The translations under genes were made by a program, and so were the position numbers. DNA of 64,000 nt from Steroidobacter gossypii (GTDB lineage: Bacteria > Pseudomonadota > Gammaproteobacteria > Steroidobacterales > Steroidobacteraceae): positions 620,001 to 684,000 of the forward strand of contig NZ_JAEVLS010000004.1 of the NCBI RefSeq assembly GCF_016801985.1, read 5' to 3'. The notes beneath the pieces were generated by a model, which saw only the letters and a program-made list of their open reading frames with translations, was not told the origin of the DNA and searched no databases. Positions 54,841-63,832 of this stretch are shown one piece after another (position 1 is the first letter of the stretch; each line of letters opens with the position of its first letter).

Positions 54841-55377
54841 ATGGCGAAGAACAAAGATGCCGCGCTGATGCCGGTGGAGCACATCTCGAGATCGATTCTA
54901 GTCCTGCGTCGACAACGGGTCTTGCTGGATCGCGATCTGGCCGAGATTTACGGCGTGAGCACCGGCCGGCTGAACGAGGCGGTCAAGCGCAACGCGGCTC
55001 GCTTTCCCGAGGACTTCATGTTCCAGATCACCGAGCCGGAGCTTCAGAACTTGAGATCGCAGATTGCGATTTCAAGCTGGGGCGGTCGCCGCTACCGACC
55101 TTTCGTCTTCACCGAATACGGCGCGATCCAAGCCGCCAACGTCCTGCGCTCACCGCGCGCCATCGAGATGAGTCTCTATGTTGTGCGCGCCTTCGTGCAG
55201 CTTCGAGAGATGCTAGTCTCGAACAAGGAGCTGGCCCACCGCCTCGATGAGCTGGAACGCAAGCTCTCCACGCACGACCAGGCCATTACCGGCATCCTCA
55301 AGACCATCCGCGAACTCATGCACACGCCGGCACCGAAGAAGCGGCCGATCGGGTTCACAGCGAACCTCGATGAGTAG
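54841..55377 (+). CDS. ORF6N-domain (KilA-N-related) DNA-binding protein
   Basis: A 178-residue protein with an N-terminal ORF6N domain at about 12-100 (SILVLRRQRVLLDRDLAEIY, GVSTGRLNEAVKRN, then FVFTEYGAIQAANVL) and a coiled-coil C-terminus (ELAHRLDELERKLSTHDQAI). ORF6N proteins are related to phage and poxvirus DNA-binding regulators and are spread by mobile elements in bacteria. No integrase or phage gene is nearby, so it is likely a relic of past transfer or a stand-alone regulator. Translation is supported by AGGAGGAGG just before the start. Confidence 0.87.
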   Translation: MAKNKDAALMPVEHISRSILVLRRQRVLLDRDLAEIYGVSTGRLNEAVKRNAARFPEDFMFQITEPELQNLRSQIAISSWGGRRYRPFVFTEYGAIQAANVLRSPRAIEMSLYVVRAFVQLREMLVSNKELAHRLDELERKLSTHDQAITGILKTIRELMHTPAPKKRPIGFTANLDE

Positions 55378-55384
55378 AGGGGCC

Positions 55385-55503
55385 ATGAAGTTTCAGGAGA
55401 TCATTTCGCGCCTGACGGGGTTCAGCACCCCTATCTTTCGGAGGTCAATGACCCGCCTGAGCGCCACAACGATCGCCCTATCGCAAGCTATTCAAGCGAC
55501 GTG
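55385..55503 (+). pseudogene. Decayed fragment of a small protein gene (SRLTGFS family)
   Basis: A start-like ATG at 55385 begins MKFQEIISRLTGFSTPIF, a pattern I associate with a family that continues GVxWxPPE. Directly after PIF the frame changes: another reading gives GVNDPPERHNDRPIASY. The product then stops after some 40 residues. The match suggests a frameshifted, shortened gene next to the ORF6N gene. The family assignment is from memory of the motif and is not certain. Confidence 0.4.
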
Positions 55504-55527
55504 ACGCACGAACACAAGCAGCCGCCG

Positions 55528-56847
55528 CTACGAGCTCTGCAGCAACTCCAGAGCCGCCCGCTGCCCCGTGTTGAGCGCCCCGCCGACGCTGGAGGACTCT
55601 TCTTCGTCCAGCGCTTCGCCGGCGAAGAACAATGTTTGTTCGACCGAGCGCGCGAGTTGACGGCGGGCGGGGCCGGCGCCGACGCCGGCGTAGCTGTAGG
55701 CGCCGCAGGAATAAGGATCGCTTTGCCAGTCGTGCCAGTAGACGCCTTCGAGCATCCTGCGATAGTCGCGACGCTTGCCGAAAATTTCCGCGATGCTCTG
55801 CAGAGCCGGGCGCAAGACCTCGTCGGTGGAACGGCCGACGAGGTGAAGTGCCTTCGGGCCGCCGCTCCAGGCCACGAGGACGGGTGAGCGCACGGGCAGC
55901 GTGCTCCAGAAGGTGGGGAAAGGCGCGCCCTGGGCGTGAAAAAAGGCGACATCGCGGTGTTTTCCATCTTCGATTTCTGCCCAGAACGGCCTTGAGAAAC
56001 AGAGCACCAGCTTGACGACGGGCCCCATGAGCAAGCGCGAGAGCGGCAACTGCTTGCGCGGCAAGGAAGGTGTGAACAGCACGCTGCCTGGAGCCAACGC
56101 CGGCAGCTGCATGACTGCCAAGGGCAAAGTCACGACTGCCTGCGACGCGCGAACCTGGCCAGGTTCGCCGTGCCGGGTGAACGAAACATTCACCTCGCCT
56201 CGTCGCCAACGAATCTCGTTGACGATGCTGTCGAGCTGCACGCAGGCCTTCGCCGGATCCAGACTCCCGGCGAGCGAATCCATCAGTGCGCCGTAGCCCC
56301 GCTGGGGACGAAACGTAGGCGCGTCGGCCGCGCTGCCGCCACCCCACTCTTTCAAGATTTCGATGGCGCTCGCTCGCATCGGATCGGCTGCATCGAATCC
56401 TTCCACGAGCATGGTGGCGAACGATCGAACGGTGGGTGACAGCTGCCGTCGGTGTTTGTCGAGGAACTCGGCGAAAGGCAGATCCGCCCGCGGCTTGGGA
56501 ATCCTCTGCAGCCGCTGCTTCATGGTCTCGAACAGATCTTCGCTCTGTTTCAATCGGCCAGGCTGTGGCGCGCGATGACGGGTCTGCGCGGCGTCGATGG
56601 CAACGTCGCCCGCCAAACGCAGTTGCTCGAAGACACAGGGCGACTCACCGTGGATGAACTCGGCGCCGAGCTCCAACGGAATCGCCGCGCCACGCGGGCG
56701 GACGGTCAGGATGCGCCCGCCGACGCGGTCACGCGCTTCCAGTATGCAAACGGATTTGCCATTGCGGCTGAGTTGAGCGGCGGCCGCGAGACCCGCTGCG
56801 CCAGCACCGACGACGATGACGTCGTACGCGTCGACCGACTTAGTCAT
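55528..56847 (-). CDS. Flavin-containing amine oxidase family protein
   Basis: A 439-residue FAD enzyme, cytoplasmic (no signal). The dinucleotide motif VIVVGAGAAGLAAAAQLSRN is at about 10-29, followed by EARDRVGGRILTV near 37-49 and the C-terminal FAD site LFFAGEALDEEESSSVGGAL near 408-427. QRGYGALMDSLAGSL near 180 fits monoamine oxidases and related desaturases. The expected substrates are amines or polyamines; related proteins act on carotenoids or protoporphyrinogen. Its start lies within the last bases of the Rieske flavoenzyme gene (8-base overlap), so the two are coupled. Confidence 0.87.
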   Translation of the reverse strand: MTKSVDAYDVIVVGAGAAGLAAAAQLSRNGKSVCILEARDRVGGRILTVRPRGAAIPLELGAEFIHGESPCVFEQLRLAGDVAIDAAQTRHRAPQPGRLKQSEDLFETMKQRLQRIPKPRADLPFAEFLDKHRRQLSPTVRSFATMLVEGFDAADPMRASAIEILKEWGGGSAADAPTFRPQRGYGALMDSLAGSLDPAKACVQLDSIVNEIRWRRGEVNVSFTRHGEPGQVRASQAVVTLPLAVMQLPALAPGSVLFTPSLPRKQLPLSRLLMGPVVKLVLCFSRPFWAEIEDGKHRDVAFFHAQGAPFPTFWSTLPVRSPVLVAWSGGPKALHLVGRSTDEVLRPALQSIAEIFGKRRDYRRMLEGVYWHDWQSDPYSCGAYSYAGVGAGPARRQLARSVEQTLFFAGEALDEEESSSVGGALNTGQRAALELLQSS

Positions 56848-58369
56848 GCAGCCGCTTCAACGGCTGTTCCGCAGGTCCGCTCAGCACCGCGCCGGTGGGA
56901 TGGAAGCGCGAGCCATGGCAAGGACAATCCCAAGTGCGATCCGCACCGTTCCACTTCACCAGGCATTTCATGTGCGTGCATTGAGGCGCCAGCAAGGTCA
57001 ACTGTCCCGCGTCGTCACGATAGGCCGCGGCTTTTTTGCCCTCGTGATGAACGATCCTGCCCTCGCCTGGAGCAACCTGGTCCGGCGACTCGACGTCCGG
57101 TCCCCGCAGGCGATCGCGGACGAAATGATAGGGGTAATCGACATTCTCCTGCACGTAGCGCCACGTGCCGCCATGGAAGGGCGAGCGATTCACGGCGAAC
57201 AGGCCGACCCACGGATTGCTCCGGCCAAGGAATCGATCGCGAGCCATGAGCGCGCTCAGCGTACCGAGCGTGTAGCCATTGCCGGCGAAGCCGGTGCCGA
57301 TGAACTCGCGTTCCTCGTTCTCACCGATGAACGGCATGCCGTCGTCGGTTTCGATGACCTGGCCGAGCCAACGCCGCTCCACCGTGGCCTGTGGCAGCAC
57401 GGTGAACAGTCGCCGGGTCAGCTTGTCGAACACTTCGTCGACATTGCTCTCCTGTCCGGTCTTCACATCTTCGCCGCCGAAGACGGCATACAGATGATCC
57501 TCGCGTTCCTCGATGCGAAGATATTCATACGGATCGGCCGTGTCCCAATACAAGCCTTCCGGCACCGCGCCCAACGGCAGGCGAGCGCCGAGCACATAGG
57601 TGGTGTACAGCGCCAGCTTGGTTTGGAACAACGTCGAGGTCAACGGGCCCTTCTTGCCCATCAACGGATTGTGGGTGGCGATGATCAGATATTTGCAGCG
57701 GATCTTGCGACCGTTGGCATGCACCGTGAGCGGATCGCCGTCGTCGACCGACTGCAGCGTCGTGTTCTCGAACACCTGGCCGCCTTTCAAAACGATCGCG
57801 TTCAGCACGCCTTTCAGATAAAGCCGCGGATGAAACTTCGCCTGTTGAGCGAAACGGATGCCCGGCGTGCGCGCGTACGGCGTGGTCTCGGCAAACGTCG
57901 CGTCGAATCCGAACGACTGCGCCAGTTCGGCGTCCTTGCGCAGGTTCTCAACGTCTTTTCGATCCGGCTGCTCGCCGATGCGCGTGTGCAAGTAACCCGG
58001 CACGCGCACGAACTCCGCGTCATTCCCGGTGGCCTCGACGATCGTTTCGATGGTGTCGAGCGCGACCGCGCCGGCTTCCCAGAACTTACGCGCCGCATCT
58101 GTGCCGAATTTACTCACCAGGTGATGCAGCCGCTCGTCCGTGACGTAGGTCAGATGGGCAGTGGTCCGACTCGACTCGCCGCCGGCGACCTTGGCCCGAT
58201 CGATCAGGGCGACTCGCACCCCTTCCTGTTGCAGCAGATACGTGGTGGTGATGCCCGTGACGCCGGCGCCGACCACCAGTACGTCGACTTCGAGGTCCTG
58301 CGTCAGCACCGGAAATTCCGGCAGCGAGACGTTGGTCCAGAACGATGGATTGGTGGGCGCTGGCGACAT
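56840..58369 (-). CDS. FAD-dependent oxidoreductase with C-terminal Rieske [2Fe-2S] domain
   Basis: A 509-residue two-domain protein. The DAO-type FAD domain spans about 25-390 (VDVLVVGAGVTGITTTYLLQ; DRAKVAGGESSRTTAHLTYV; GMPFIGENEEREFIGTGFAG). A Rieske domain occupies about 425-509, with the cluster ligands visible as CTHMKC and CPCHGSRFHPTG. Such fusions oxidise amines or amino acids while the iron-sulfur centre carries electrons. The start is ATG 58369 (MSPAPTNPSFW); a GTG at 58399 would add ten residues. It precedes and overlaps the amine oxidase gene. Confidence 0.9.
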   Translation of the reverse strand: MSPAPTNPSFWTNVSLPEFPVLTQDLEVDVLVVGAGVTGITTTYLLQQEGVRVALIDRAKVAGGESSRTTAHLTYVTDERLHHLVSKFGTDAARKFWEAGAVALDTIETIVEATGNDAEFVRVPGYLHTRIGEQPDRKDVENLRKDAELAQSFGFDATFAETTPYARTPGIRFAQQAKFHPRLYLKGVLNAIVLKGGQVFENTTLQSVDDGDPLTVHANGRKIRCKYLIIATHNPLMGKKGPLTSTLFQTKLALYTTYVLGARLPLGAVPEGLYWDTADPYEYLRIEEREDHLYAVFGGEDVKTGQESNVDEVFDKLTRRLFTVLPQATVERRWLGQVIETDDGMPFIGENEEREFIGTGFAGNGYTLGTLSALMARDRFLGRSNPWVGLFAVNRSPFHGGTWRYVQENVDYPYHFVRDRLRGPDVESPDQVAPGEGRIVHHEGKKAAAYRDDAGQLTLLAPQCTHMKCLVKWNGADRTWDCPCHGSRFHPTGAVLSGPAEQPLKRLHD

Positions 58370-58763
58370 GAGCTGCAAAGATCGAGCTGATCCAAGCACA
58401 TAAACGTGTGCATTTACAGCAAGTTCCGATCAGGGGTACGTAAGGAGAGTGACCATATAGTCGGCGCCGCCCTTCGCAATGCGCCGCAGGTTCGCTCCAG
58501 CGGTCCCCGCATGCGCCATATTCTTGCGCATACAACTTAACAACTCTGTCACTGCGTAGCCGCCGCTACGCACGCCGATGTAACTGCGAGATAAATCAAG
58601 GAGCAACGCGCATCGATGGGCAGATCGATTGCTGTCGCGACGTGCACCGCAGGGTGAATGCGGAATCATCGTCCGGTCGATGCGTCGCGCTGGGCATCGC
58701 GCTGGGCGTCGGGCCGGGCGTCGGGGTGTGCGACGACCGGAAATATCACAGGGGAGTGTCGAC
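58370..58763. other. 394-base divergent intergenic region
   Basis: This gap separates the Rieske flavoenzyme (minus) from the diiron-protein gene (plus). It should contain promoters for both directions, but no clear boxes stood out. Some short open frames run across it, and one minus-strand stretch near 58430-58500 reads GGADYMVTLLTYP, vaguely like cytochrome c1; it is too short and lacks a heme motif. Repeats of CGCGCTGGGCATCG type occur near 58680-58730. Confidence 0.35.
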
Positions 58764-59576
58764 ATGGAAAGTCAGTTCGTGAGGACCGGCCCATTGATGG
58801 ACCTGGCGAGCTATCCGCAATGGCTGCAGGAGATCGTCGCTGCGTGCAGCGATGCGAGACGCAGCGTGGTTGCACACGAAATCTTTCAGCAGATGAGCGA
58901 AGGCGTGTTGCCGGCGGCGGCGATGCGGCGGTTCCTCGCCAGCTTCTGGCCGGTGATCGAGCAGTTTCCGCAGTACATGGCGATGAACCTGCTCAAGGTG
59001 CAGTACGAGCTGGGCGCCGGCCATGCGATGGCGCGGAAATATTTGATCCGAAATATCCGCGTGGAACAGAACCATGTCGAGTATTGGATCGACTGGTCGC
59101 AAGGACATGGCTTGAGCCGCGACGACCTGTGGTTCGGCTGGCGCTCCAGTTCTGCCGACGCGCTCAGTCACTGGTGCTGGCACACCTGCGAGCGCGATCC
59201 GCTGCCAGTGGCCATGGCGGCGACCAACTATGCGATCGAAGGGGCGACAGGCGAATGGGCTGCGTTCGTCTGCGATTCGTCAGCTTACGAGCATGGTTTC
59301 CCCGAGGATGTTCGCAAGCAAGCCATGAAGTGGCTGCGCGTGCACGCGCACTATGACGACACGCATCCGTGGGAAGCGCTGGAGATCGTAGCGACACTCG
59401 TCGGTCACCGCCCGCAGCGGCGGCGCGATGTCGCGACCATCGAATCCGCGATCGCCAAGAGCTACGAGTACATGCGTGCGGCCTTCGACGAGTGTCTGGC
59501 CGGCCCGACGACGGCTCGTATGCCGTATAGAAAAGCGGGGCGACTCGAGGCCGCCCCGCTCCACATCAGTTCTTGA
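58764..59576 (+). CDS. TenA/heme-oxygenase-like diiron protein
   Basis: A 270-residue all-helical protein of the TenA/PqqC/heme-oxygenase-like superfamily. Candidate iron ligands of the diiron (HDO) type are visible: EQNHVEYW (E-x2-H) near residues 98-105, E in AIEGATGEW near 155-163, and HAHYDDTH near 194-201, which has H-x3-D-x2-H as in CADD. Such enzymes cleave C-C or C-N bonds or make pterin/pABA-type and nitrogenous products using O2. The GGGGAG upstream supports the start at 58764. It is divergent from the Rieske/amine-oxidase pair. Its reaction is unknown. Confidence 0.78.
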   Translation: MESQFVRTGPLMDLASYPQWLQEIVAACSDARRSVVAHEIFQQMSEGVLPAAAMRRFLASFWPVIEQFPQYMAMNLLKVQYELGAGHAMARKYLIRNIRVEQNHVEYWIDWSQGHGLSRDDLWFGWRSSSADALSHWCWHTCERDPLPVAMAATNYAIEGATGEWAAFVCDSSAYEHGFPEDVRKQAMKWLRVHAHYDDTHPWEALEIVATLVGHRPQRRRDVATIESAIAKSYEYMRAAFDECLAGPTTARMPYRKAGRLEAAPLHISS

Positions 59577-60075
59577 TGGGGATCCGTTTCACGCGCGGTT
59601 TCGAGTTGGGGCTCTTGGGAATGGTGATCGTCAGCACACCATTCTTGAACCTGGCCTCGGCGCGATCCGCCTGCACATCCGGCGCCAGCGGGATGCGCCG
59701 CTCGAAGCGGCCGTAATAGCGCTCGGAGAATTGTTTCTCCTTGTCTTCGATTTCGGAGCGCTTCTCGCCGCGCAGGGTGAGGCTGCCGTCATCCATCAGG
59801 AGCTCGATGTCCTTTTCCTCCATGCCCGGGATTTCCGCGCAGACCTTCCATTCCTCGTCGGTCTCGGCGATCTCGAGACTCGGCCAGCCGCTGCGCTCGG
59901 ACGCGAATGCCGACCCGAACGACGGCCACCGCGTATCGAAGCCGCGGAACGCATCATCGAACAAACGATTCATTTCACGATGCAGCGACAGAAACGGATT
60001 GCGATCGTCGTCGCGAAACATCGCCGGCGTCTGATCGTTGCCCCGACGCCACGGGATCAGATCACGGACACTCAT
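59566..60075 (-). CDS. Small heat-shock protein, Hsp20 family (first)
   Basis: A 169-residue Hsp20. The alpha-crystallin domain spans about 65-160 (EWKVCAEIPGMEEKDIELLM; SLTLRGEKRSE; YYGRFERRIPLAPDV; GVLTITIPKSP) and ends with the I-x-I motif RIPIKN, which anchors subunits in larger complexes. These are ATP-independent chaperones that hold unfolding proteins. AGGAG lies before the ATG. Its end overlaps the convergent diiron-protein gene by 11 bases. It follows the second hsp20 gene and may be co-transcribed from the heat-shock promoter at 60726. Confidence 0.93.
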   Translation of the reverse strand: MSVRDLIPWRRGNDQTPAMFRDDDRNPFLSLHREMNRLFDDAFRGFDTRWPSFGSAFASERSGWPSLEIAETDEEWKVCAEIPGMEEKDIELLMDDGSLTLRGEKRSEIEDKEKQFSERYYGRFERRIPLAPDVQADRAEARFKNGVLTITIPKSPNSKPRVKRIPIKN

Positions 60076-60129
60076 GGCTGTCTCCTGCGATTGAGGTGAT
60101 CGTCCAATGAATCCGAGACGAACGCCGTC

Positions 60130-60150
60130 GGCGCCGGAAGGCCCGGCGCC
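60130..60150 (-). promoter_or_regulatory. Stem-loop between the two hsp20 genes
   Basis: A perfect 8-bp GC-rich inverted repeat (60130-60137 and 60143-60150, 5-base loop), 30 bases after the upstream hsp20 stop. It may partly terminate or process the message between the two genes; it lacks a U tract. Confidence 0.45.
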
Positions 60151-60179
60151 GCGGCTGTTCTCGACTTGATTCCAGCTCG

Positions 60180-60656
60180 TTAAGCGGCTTTGACGTCCGA
60201 CTCGATCTGGGTCTTCTCGGCCTTGGGCAGGCTGAGATCGGCCTTGATATCGATCCGACGGGGCTTCATCGCCTCGGGGATCTCACGCTTCAGATCGATC
60301 GTCAGCAGGCCGTTCGCCAGGTTCGCGCCGACGACGCGGACGTGATCGGCGAGCTCGAAACGGCGCTGGAACGAACGACCGGCGATGCCACGGTGCAGAT
60401 ACTGGGTATCCTCGGCCGCCGCCTTCTCGCCGCCCACCAGCAGCAGGTTGCGCTCCTGGGTAACGCTCAGCTCGTTCTCGCCGAAGCCGGCGACGGCGAG
60501 CGTGACGCGGTACTGGTCGTCGCCCGTCTTGATGATGTCGTACGGGGGCCAGTTGTCGAAGGTCGACACGCGGCTGGCGTTATCGAGCAGGTCGAAGACG
60601 CGGTCGAAGCCGACGGTGGAACGGAACAGGGGGGAAAAATCGAATGCAGTTCTCAT
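60180..60656 (-). CDS. Small heat-shock protein, IbpA-like Hsp20 (second)
   Basis: A 158-residue Hsp20 of the IbpA type: MRTAFDFSPLFRSTVGFDRV is the typical N-terminus, followed by NWPPYDIIKTGDDQYRVTLA and the crystallin strands near 35-130 (ERNLLLVGGEKA; LHRGIAGRSFQRRFELADHV; GLLTIDLKREIPE). The start at 60656 is chosen because GAGGA precedes it by eight bases; two more ATGs lie upstream in frame. Its mRNA leader carries a ROSE-like RNA thermometer and its promoter looks like a sigma-32 promoter, so it should be made only upon heat. Confidence 0.94.
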   Translation of the reverse strand: MRTAFDFSPLFRSTVGFDRVFDLLDNASRVSTFDNWPPYDIIKTGDDQYRVTLAVAGFGENELSVTQERNLLLVGGEKAAAEDTQYLHRGIAGRSFQRRFELADHVRVVGANLANGLLTIDLKREIPEAMKPRRIDIKADLSLPKAEKTQIESDVKAA

Positions 60657-60660
60657 GGCC

Positions 60661-60716
60661 ATATCCTCGATTGTGAGCAATATGAAACAACCGCGGTCCC
60701 GACAGTCGGCAACCGC
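60661..60716 (-). promoter_or_regulatory. ROSE-type RNA thermometer in the hsp20 leader
   Basis: On the minus strand, the leader folds into two hairpins. The first (60716-60693) pairs GCGGU with ACCGC and CCGA with UCGG. The second (60683-60661) has AUA UUGCU C facing G AGGA UAU. The UUGCU sequence opposite AGGA, with the bulged G, is the hallmark of ROSE elements and buries the ribosome-binding GAGGA (60668-60664) at low temperature. Heat should melt it and allow translation from 60656. Confidence 0.8.
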
Positions 60717-60725
60717 TCGAGGACG

Positions 60726-60754
60726 TATTTAGGGACGGCCCAATCGGGTTCAAG
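60726..60754 (-). promoter_or_regulatory. Sigma-32-like heat-shock promoter
   Basis: On the minus strand CTTGAAC (60754-60748), 13 bases, CCCTAAATA (60734-60726). The sigma-32 consensus is CTTGAAA, 13-14 bases, CCCCATnT; both boxes and spacing fit well. It would give a leader of about 60 bases in front of the hsp20 start, containing the ROSE element. Confidence 0.75.
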
Positions 60755-60834
60755 AGGGGTGTTTTGTGGCTCATTTGTGCCGAAGGACACACCCCCGGCG
60801 CAGCCAGCGCCAAAGGTCGGTGGCTCGCCGCTTC

Positions 60835-62226
60835 TTAGCTACGCCGCCAGGTGGTGCCTTCGGGCTTGTCTTCAAGGATGACCCCGGCGTCGGAGAGTTG
60901 CTGACGGACGCGGTCGGCTTCCTTGAAGTTCCGGGCGGCCCGGGCGGCTTTGCGCTCGGCGATCAGCCGTTCGATGTCGGCATCGCTCAAAGCGGACGCG
61001 CCAACAGCTTTCTGCAGAAACGCTTCCGGCGGCAGCTGCAGCAGTCCGAGCACGCCGCCCAGCGATTTCAGCTCGGCAGCAAGCGCGCCGGCCGCAGCCA
61101 GATCGCCAGCGCCCTTGGCGCGATTGACCTCGGTGGCCAATGTTTGCAAAGCCGCGATGGCGTCGGGCGTATTGAAGTCATCGTCCATGGCCGCTTGGAA
61201 GCGACGCGTCGCCTCGCCAGGCGTAAACGCCTCCGCGAGCGGAACGTCGCGAAGGGCGGTATAAAGCCGGCCCAAAGCAGCATCGGCCTGCTCGATCTGC
61301 ACCAGCGAATAGTTGATGGGCCCCCGGTACTGACTCGAGGCCAGGAAAAAACGCAGCACCTCCGGGTCACGCAGATGACCCGAATCGAGCACGTCGCGGA
61401 TCCGGAAGAAGTTGCCCAGCGACTTGGACATCTTTTCGTCGTCCACATTGACGAAGCCGTTATGCATCCACCACGACGCGAACGTGTCGCCCGTCGCCGC
61501 GCACGACTGGGCGATCTCGTTTTCGTGATGCGGAAATTTCAAATCCATGCCGCCGCCGTGGATGTCGAAGTGCGAGCCCAGCAAGTCGAGCGACATCGCG
61601 GAGCATTCGATATGCCAGCCCGGGCGACCATCGCCCCAAGGCGAGGGCCAGAACGGCTCGCCGGGCTTGGCGCGTTTCCACAGCACGAAGTCGGCTGGAT
61701 CGTGCTTGGCCTCATCGACCGCGACGCGGGCGCCGGCGCGGAGATCTTCCAGCGCCCGGCCCGACAGTTGGCCATAGCCTTCGAACTTCGATACGGAATA
61801 CAACACGTCGCCATTGCTCGCGACGTACGCATAGCCCTTGTCGATGAGCTGCTGCGTCATATCGATGATGCCCTGGATATGCTCGGTGGCCTTGGGCTCG
61901 TGCGTGGGCGGCAGAATGCCGAGCCGATCGTAGTCCTCGTGCATGAACCGGGTGAATCGCTCGGTCAGCGACTGGATGGTCTCGCCGTTCTCGGCGGCGC
62001 GCTTGATGATCTTGTCGTCGATGTCGGTGATGTTACGAACGAACACCACCTGATAGCCGCGATATTCCAGATAGCGGCGCACGATGTCGAAGGCCACCTT
62101 GGAGCGCGCATGTCCGATGTGGCAGAAGTCATAAACCGTATCGCCGCACACATACATGCGAACCACGCCCGGCTGATGGGTGCGGAACTCTTCCTTGCGA
62201 CCGGTCAATGAATTGAATATTTGCAT
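60835..62226 (-). CDS. cysS: Cysteine--tRNA ligase
   Basis: A 463-residue class I aminoacyl-tRNA synthetase charging tRNA-Cys. Zinc and active-site features are visible: [18 protein letters not shown] (zinc Cys and HIGH) at about 24-41, [15 protein letters not shown] with the zinc cysteine near 209, [14 protein letters not shown], and [10 protein letters not shown] near 270-279. The length is normal. It lies 12 bases downstream of gltX on the same strand and is likely co-transcribed. A pairing with the divergent cyclophilin gene nearby is typical for Gammaproteobacteria. Confidence 0.98.
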   Translation of the reverse strand: MQIFNSLTGRKEEFRTHQPGVVRMYVCGDTVYDFCHIGHARSKVAFDIVRRYLEYRGYQVVFVRNITDIDDKIIKRAAENGETIQSLTERFTRFMHEDYDRLGILPPTHEPKATEHIQGIIDMTQQLIDKGYAYVASNGDVLYSVSKFEGYGQLSGRALEDLRAGARVAVDEAKHDPADFVLWKRAKPGEPFWPSPWGDGRPGWHIECSAMSLDLLGSHFDIHGGGMDLKFPHHENEIAQSCAATGDTFASWWMHNGFVNVDDEKMSKSLGNFFRIRDVLDSGHLRDPEVLRFFLASSQYRGPINYSLVQIEQADAALGRLYTALRDVPLAEAFTPGEATRRFQAAMDDDFNTPDAIAALQTLATEVNRAKGAGDLAAAGALAAELKSLGGVLGLLQLPPEAFLQKAVGASALSDADIERLIAERKAARAARNFKEADRVRQQLSDAGVILEDKPEGTTWRRS

Positions 62227-62238
62227 GGAACGATTGTG

Positions 62239-63666
62239 TCAGACCGCAAGCCTGCGGGCATGCTCCAGACGAGCCTGGATCTCGGCCACCGGCAGCAGCG
62301 CCAGCATGGGCGCCAGCTCCGGCCCGTGAGTGAACCCCGTCAACGCGGCGCGCAACGGCATGAATAGCCCGGGACCTTTCTTGCCCGTTGCCTGACCCAG
62401 CGCCTTGACCGCGGGTTTGAAGTCGGCGCCTGGCTGGCCGATCAGCCGCAATGCTTCGGTGAAATAGCTCTCGCCCGCCTCGCGAATCGCCGTGAGCGCA
62501 GCGGGCTCGAACTCATCGAGCTTGCCGAACACGACCTTGGCCCAGGCCTTCGCATCCGCCGGCAACTCAACATTGCCGCGCACGACGGAAACAAATTGCG
62601 CCTGCGTCTGCTCATCGAGCCCCGCCGGCAGCTCGGCGCCGATCCAGCTCACGAACTCCGCGGTGGACAGATGCGCCACGGTTTCTTTCTGCCAGTGACG
62701 CAACTGTGCGTCGTCGAATTTGGCGGCGGCGCGGCCCAGACGATTCAGATCGAAATCGGCGATCAGCGCCGCCTCGTCCAGCCAGCCGTCGCTGACGCAC
62801 GAGTGACCCAGCCGCACCAGGTGATTTCGCAATGCGCCTGGCAGATAGCCGCGCTCGCGCAACTCGCGCAAACTCGTATCGCCGTGCCGTTTGGACAGCG
62901 GCGCGCCATCCATGCCCAGCAACAACGCCACGTGGGCGTACTGCGGCACCCGCAAGCCCAGCGCCTGCAAAAGCAGGATCTGTCGTGGCGTGTTGGTCAT
63001 GTGATCGTCGCCGCGCAGTACCAATGTCACATCCATCAACGCATCATCGACCGCGTTCGAGAAAAAGAACGCGGTGCTGCCATCGGTGCGCCGAATGATG
63101 AAATCGCCGATGTCATCGCTGTTGAAGCGCTGCTCGCCGTGCACGAGATCGACGAACGACACCAACTGGCCCTGCGGCACGCGAAAGCGCAGCGCTGCCG
63201 GCAAACCGCGCGCCAGCCGTTCGGCGCGCTCTTCCGACGTGAGATTCCGGCAAGTGCCCGCATAGCGCGGCGGCTGCCCGGCCGCGAGTTGCCGCTTGCG
63301 TGAGATGTTGAGCTCGGCGGGCGTGCAGAAGCACGGATAGGTCAAGCCAGCCGCGTCCAGGCGCGACAACCATTCATCGTAGAGGGCGCGGCGCTGCTGC
63401 TGGCGATACAGGGTGTGCGGGCCGCCGATGTCCGGCCCCTCGTCCCAATCGATGCCCAGCCAATGCAGGTCCACGTACAGGGCATTCAAGAACTCCTCGC
63501 TGGAGCGCGCCTCGTCCGTGTCCTCGACCCGCAGGATGAAGCGGCCGCCGGCCTTGCGGGCGGCCAGATAGTTCAGCAGCGCCGTGCGAGCGTTGCCCAG
63601 GTGCAGGTACCCCGTCGGGCTGGGGGCAAAGCGCGTGACGAGCCGATCAGGCGGATCTGAAGACAT
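62239..63666 (-). CDS. gltX: Glutamate--tRNA ligase
   Basis: A 475-residue class I aminoacyl-tRNA synthetase. It starts MSSDPPDRLVTRFAPSPTGY, then LHLGNARTALLNYL containing the HIGH-type motif (HLGN), and holds the KMSKS-type loop PLSKRHGDTSL near 245-255. Arginine or glutamate discriminating features were not analysed, so a non-discriminating enzyme is possible. The frame remains open to 63777, but homology begins at 63666. cysS follows after 12 bases. Confidence 0.97.
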   Translation of the reverse strand: MSSDPPDRLVTRFAPSPTGYLHLGNARTALLNYLAARKAGGRFILRVEDTDEARSSEEFLNALYVDLHWLGIDWDEGPDIGGPHTLYRQQQRRALYDEWLSRLDAAGLTYPCFCTPAELNISRKRQLAAGQPPRYAGTCRNLTSEERAERLARGLPAALRFRVPQGQLVSFVDLVHGEQRFNSDDIGDFIIRRTDGSTAFFFSNAVDDALMDVTLVLRGDDHMTNTPRQILLLQALGLRVPQYAHVALLLGMDGAPLSKRHGDTSLRELRERGYLPGALRNHLVRLGHSCVSDGWLDEAALIADFDLNRLGRAAAKFDDAQLRHWQKETVAHLSTAEFVSWIGAELPAGLDEQTQAQFVSVVRGNVELPADAKAWAKVVFGKLDEFEPAALTAIREAGESYFTEALRLIGQPGADFKPAVKALGQATGKKGPGLFMPLRAALTGFTHGPELAPMLALLPVAEIQARLEHARRLAV

Positions 63667-63832
63667 CGCGTTGAATGGAGCCGGGGTTGCTTCGGTTGGG
63701 ACCGCGCATTCTATACGGCTGCCGCTCTCGGCGCTGTAAGGGCCGGTCTGCGCATCCCGACCCGGCGGCAAGGGCATCCGGCGGCCCCTTTATTGATAAA
63801 ATCGCCGGTCTTGCAAAACACGGCGGTTACCC

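Noticed and set aside
58430-58530. Cytochrome c1-like stretch GGADYMVTLLTYP on the minus strand
   Set aside because: Very short, no CxxCH motif and no supporting upstream sequence; chance similarity is likely.
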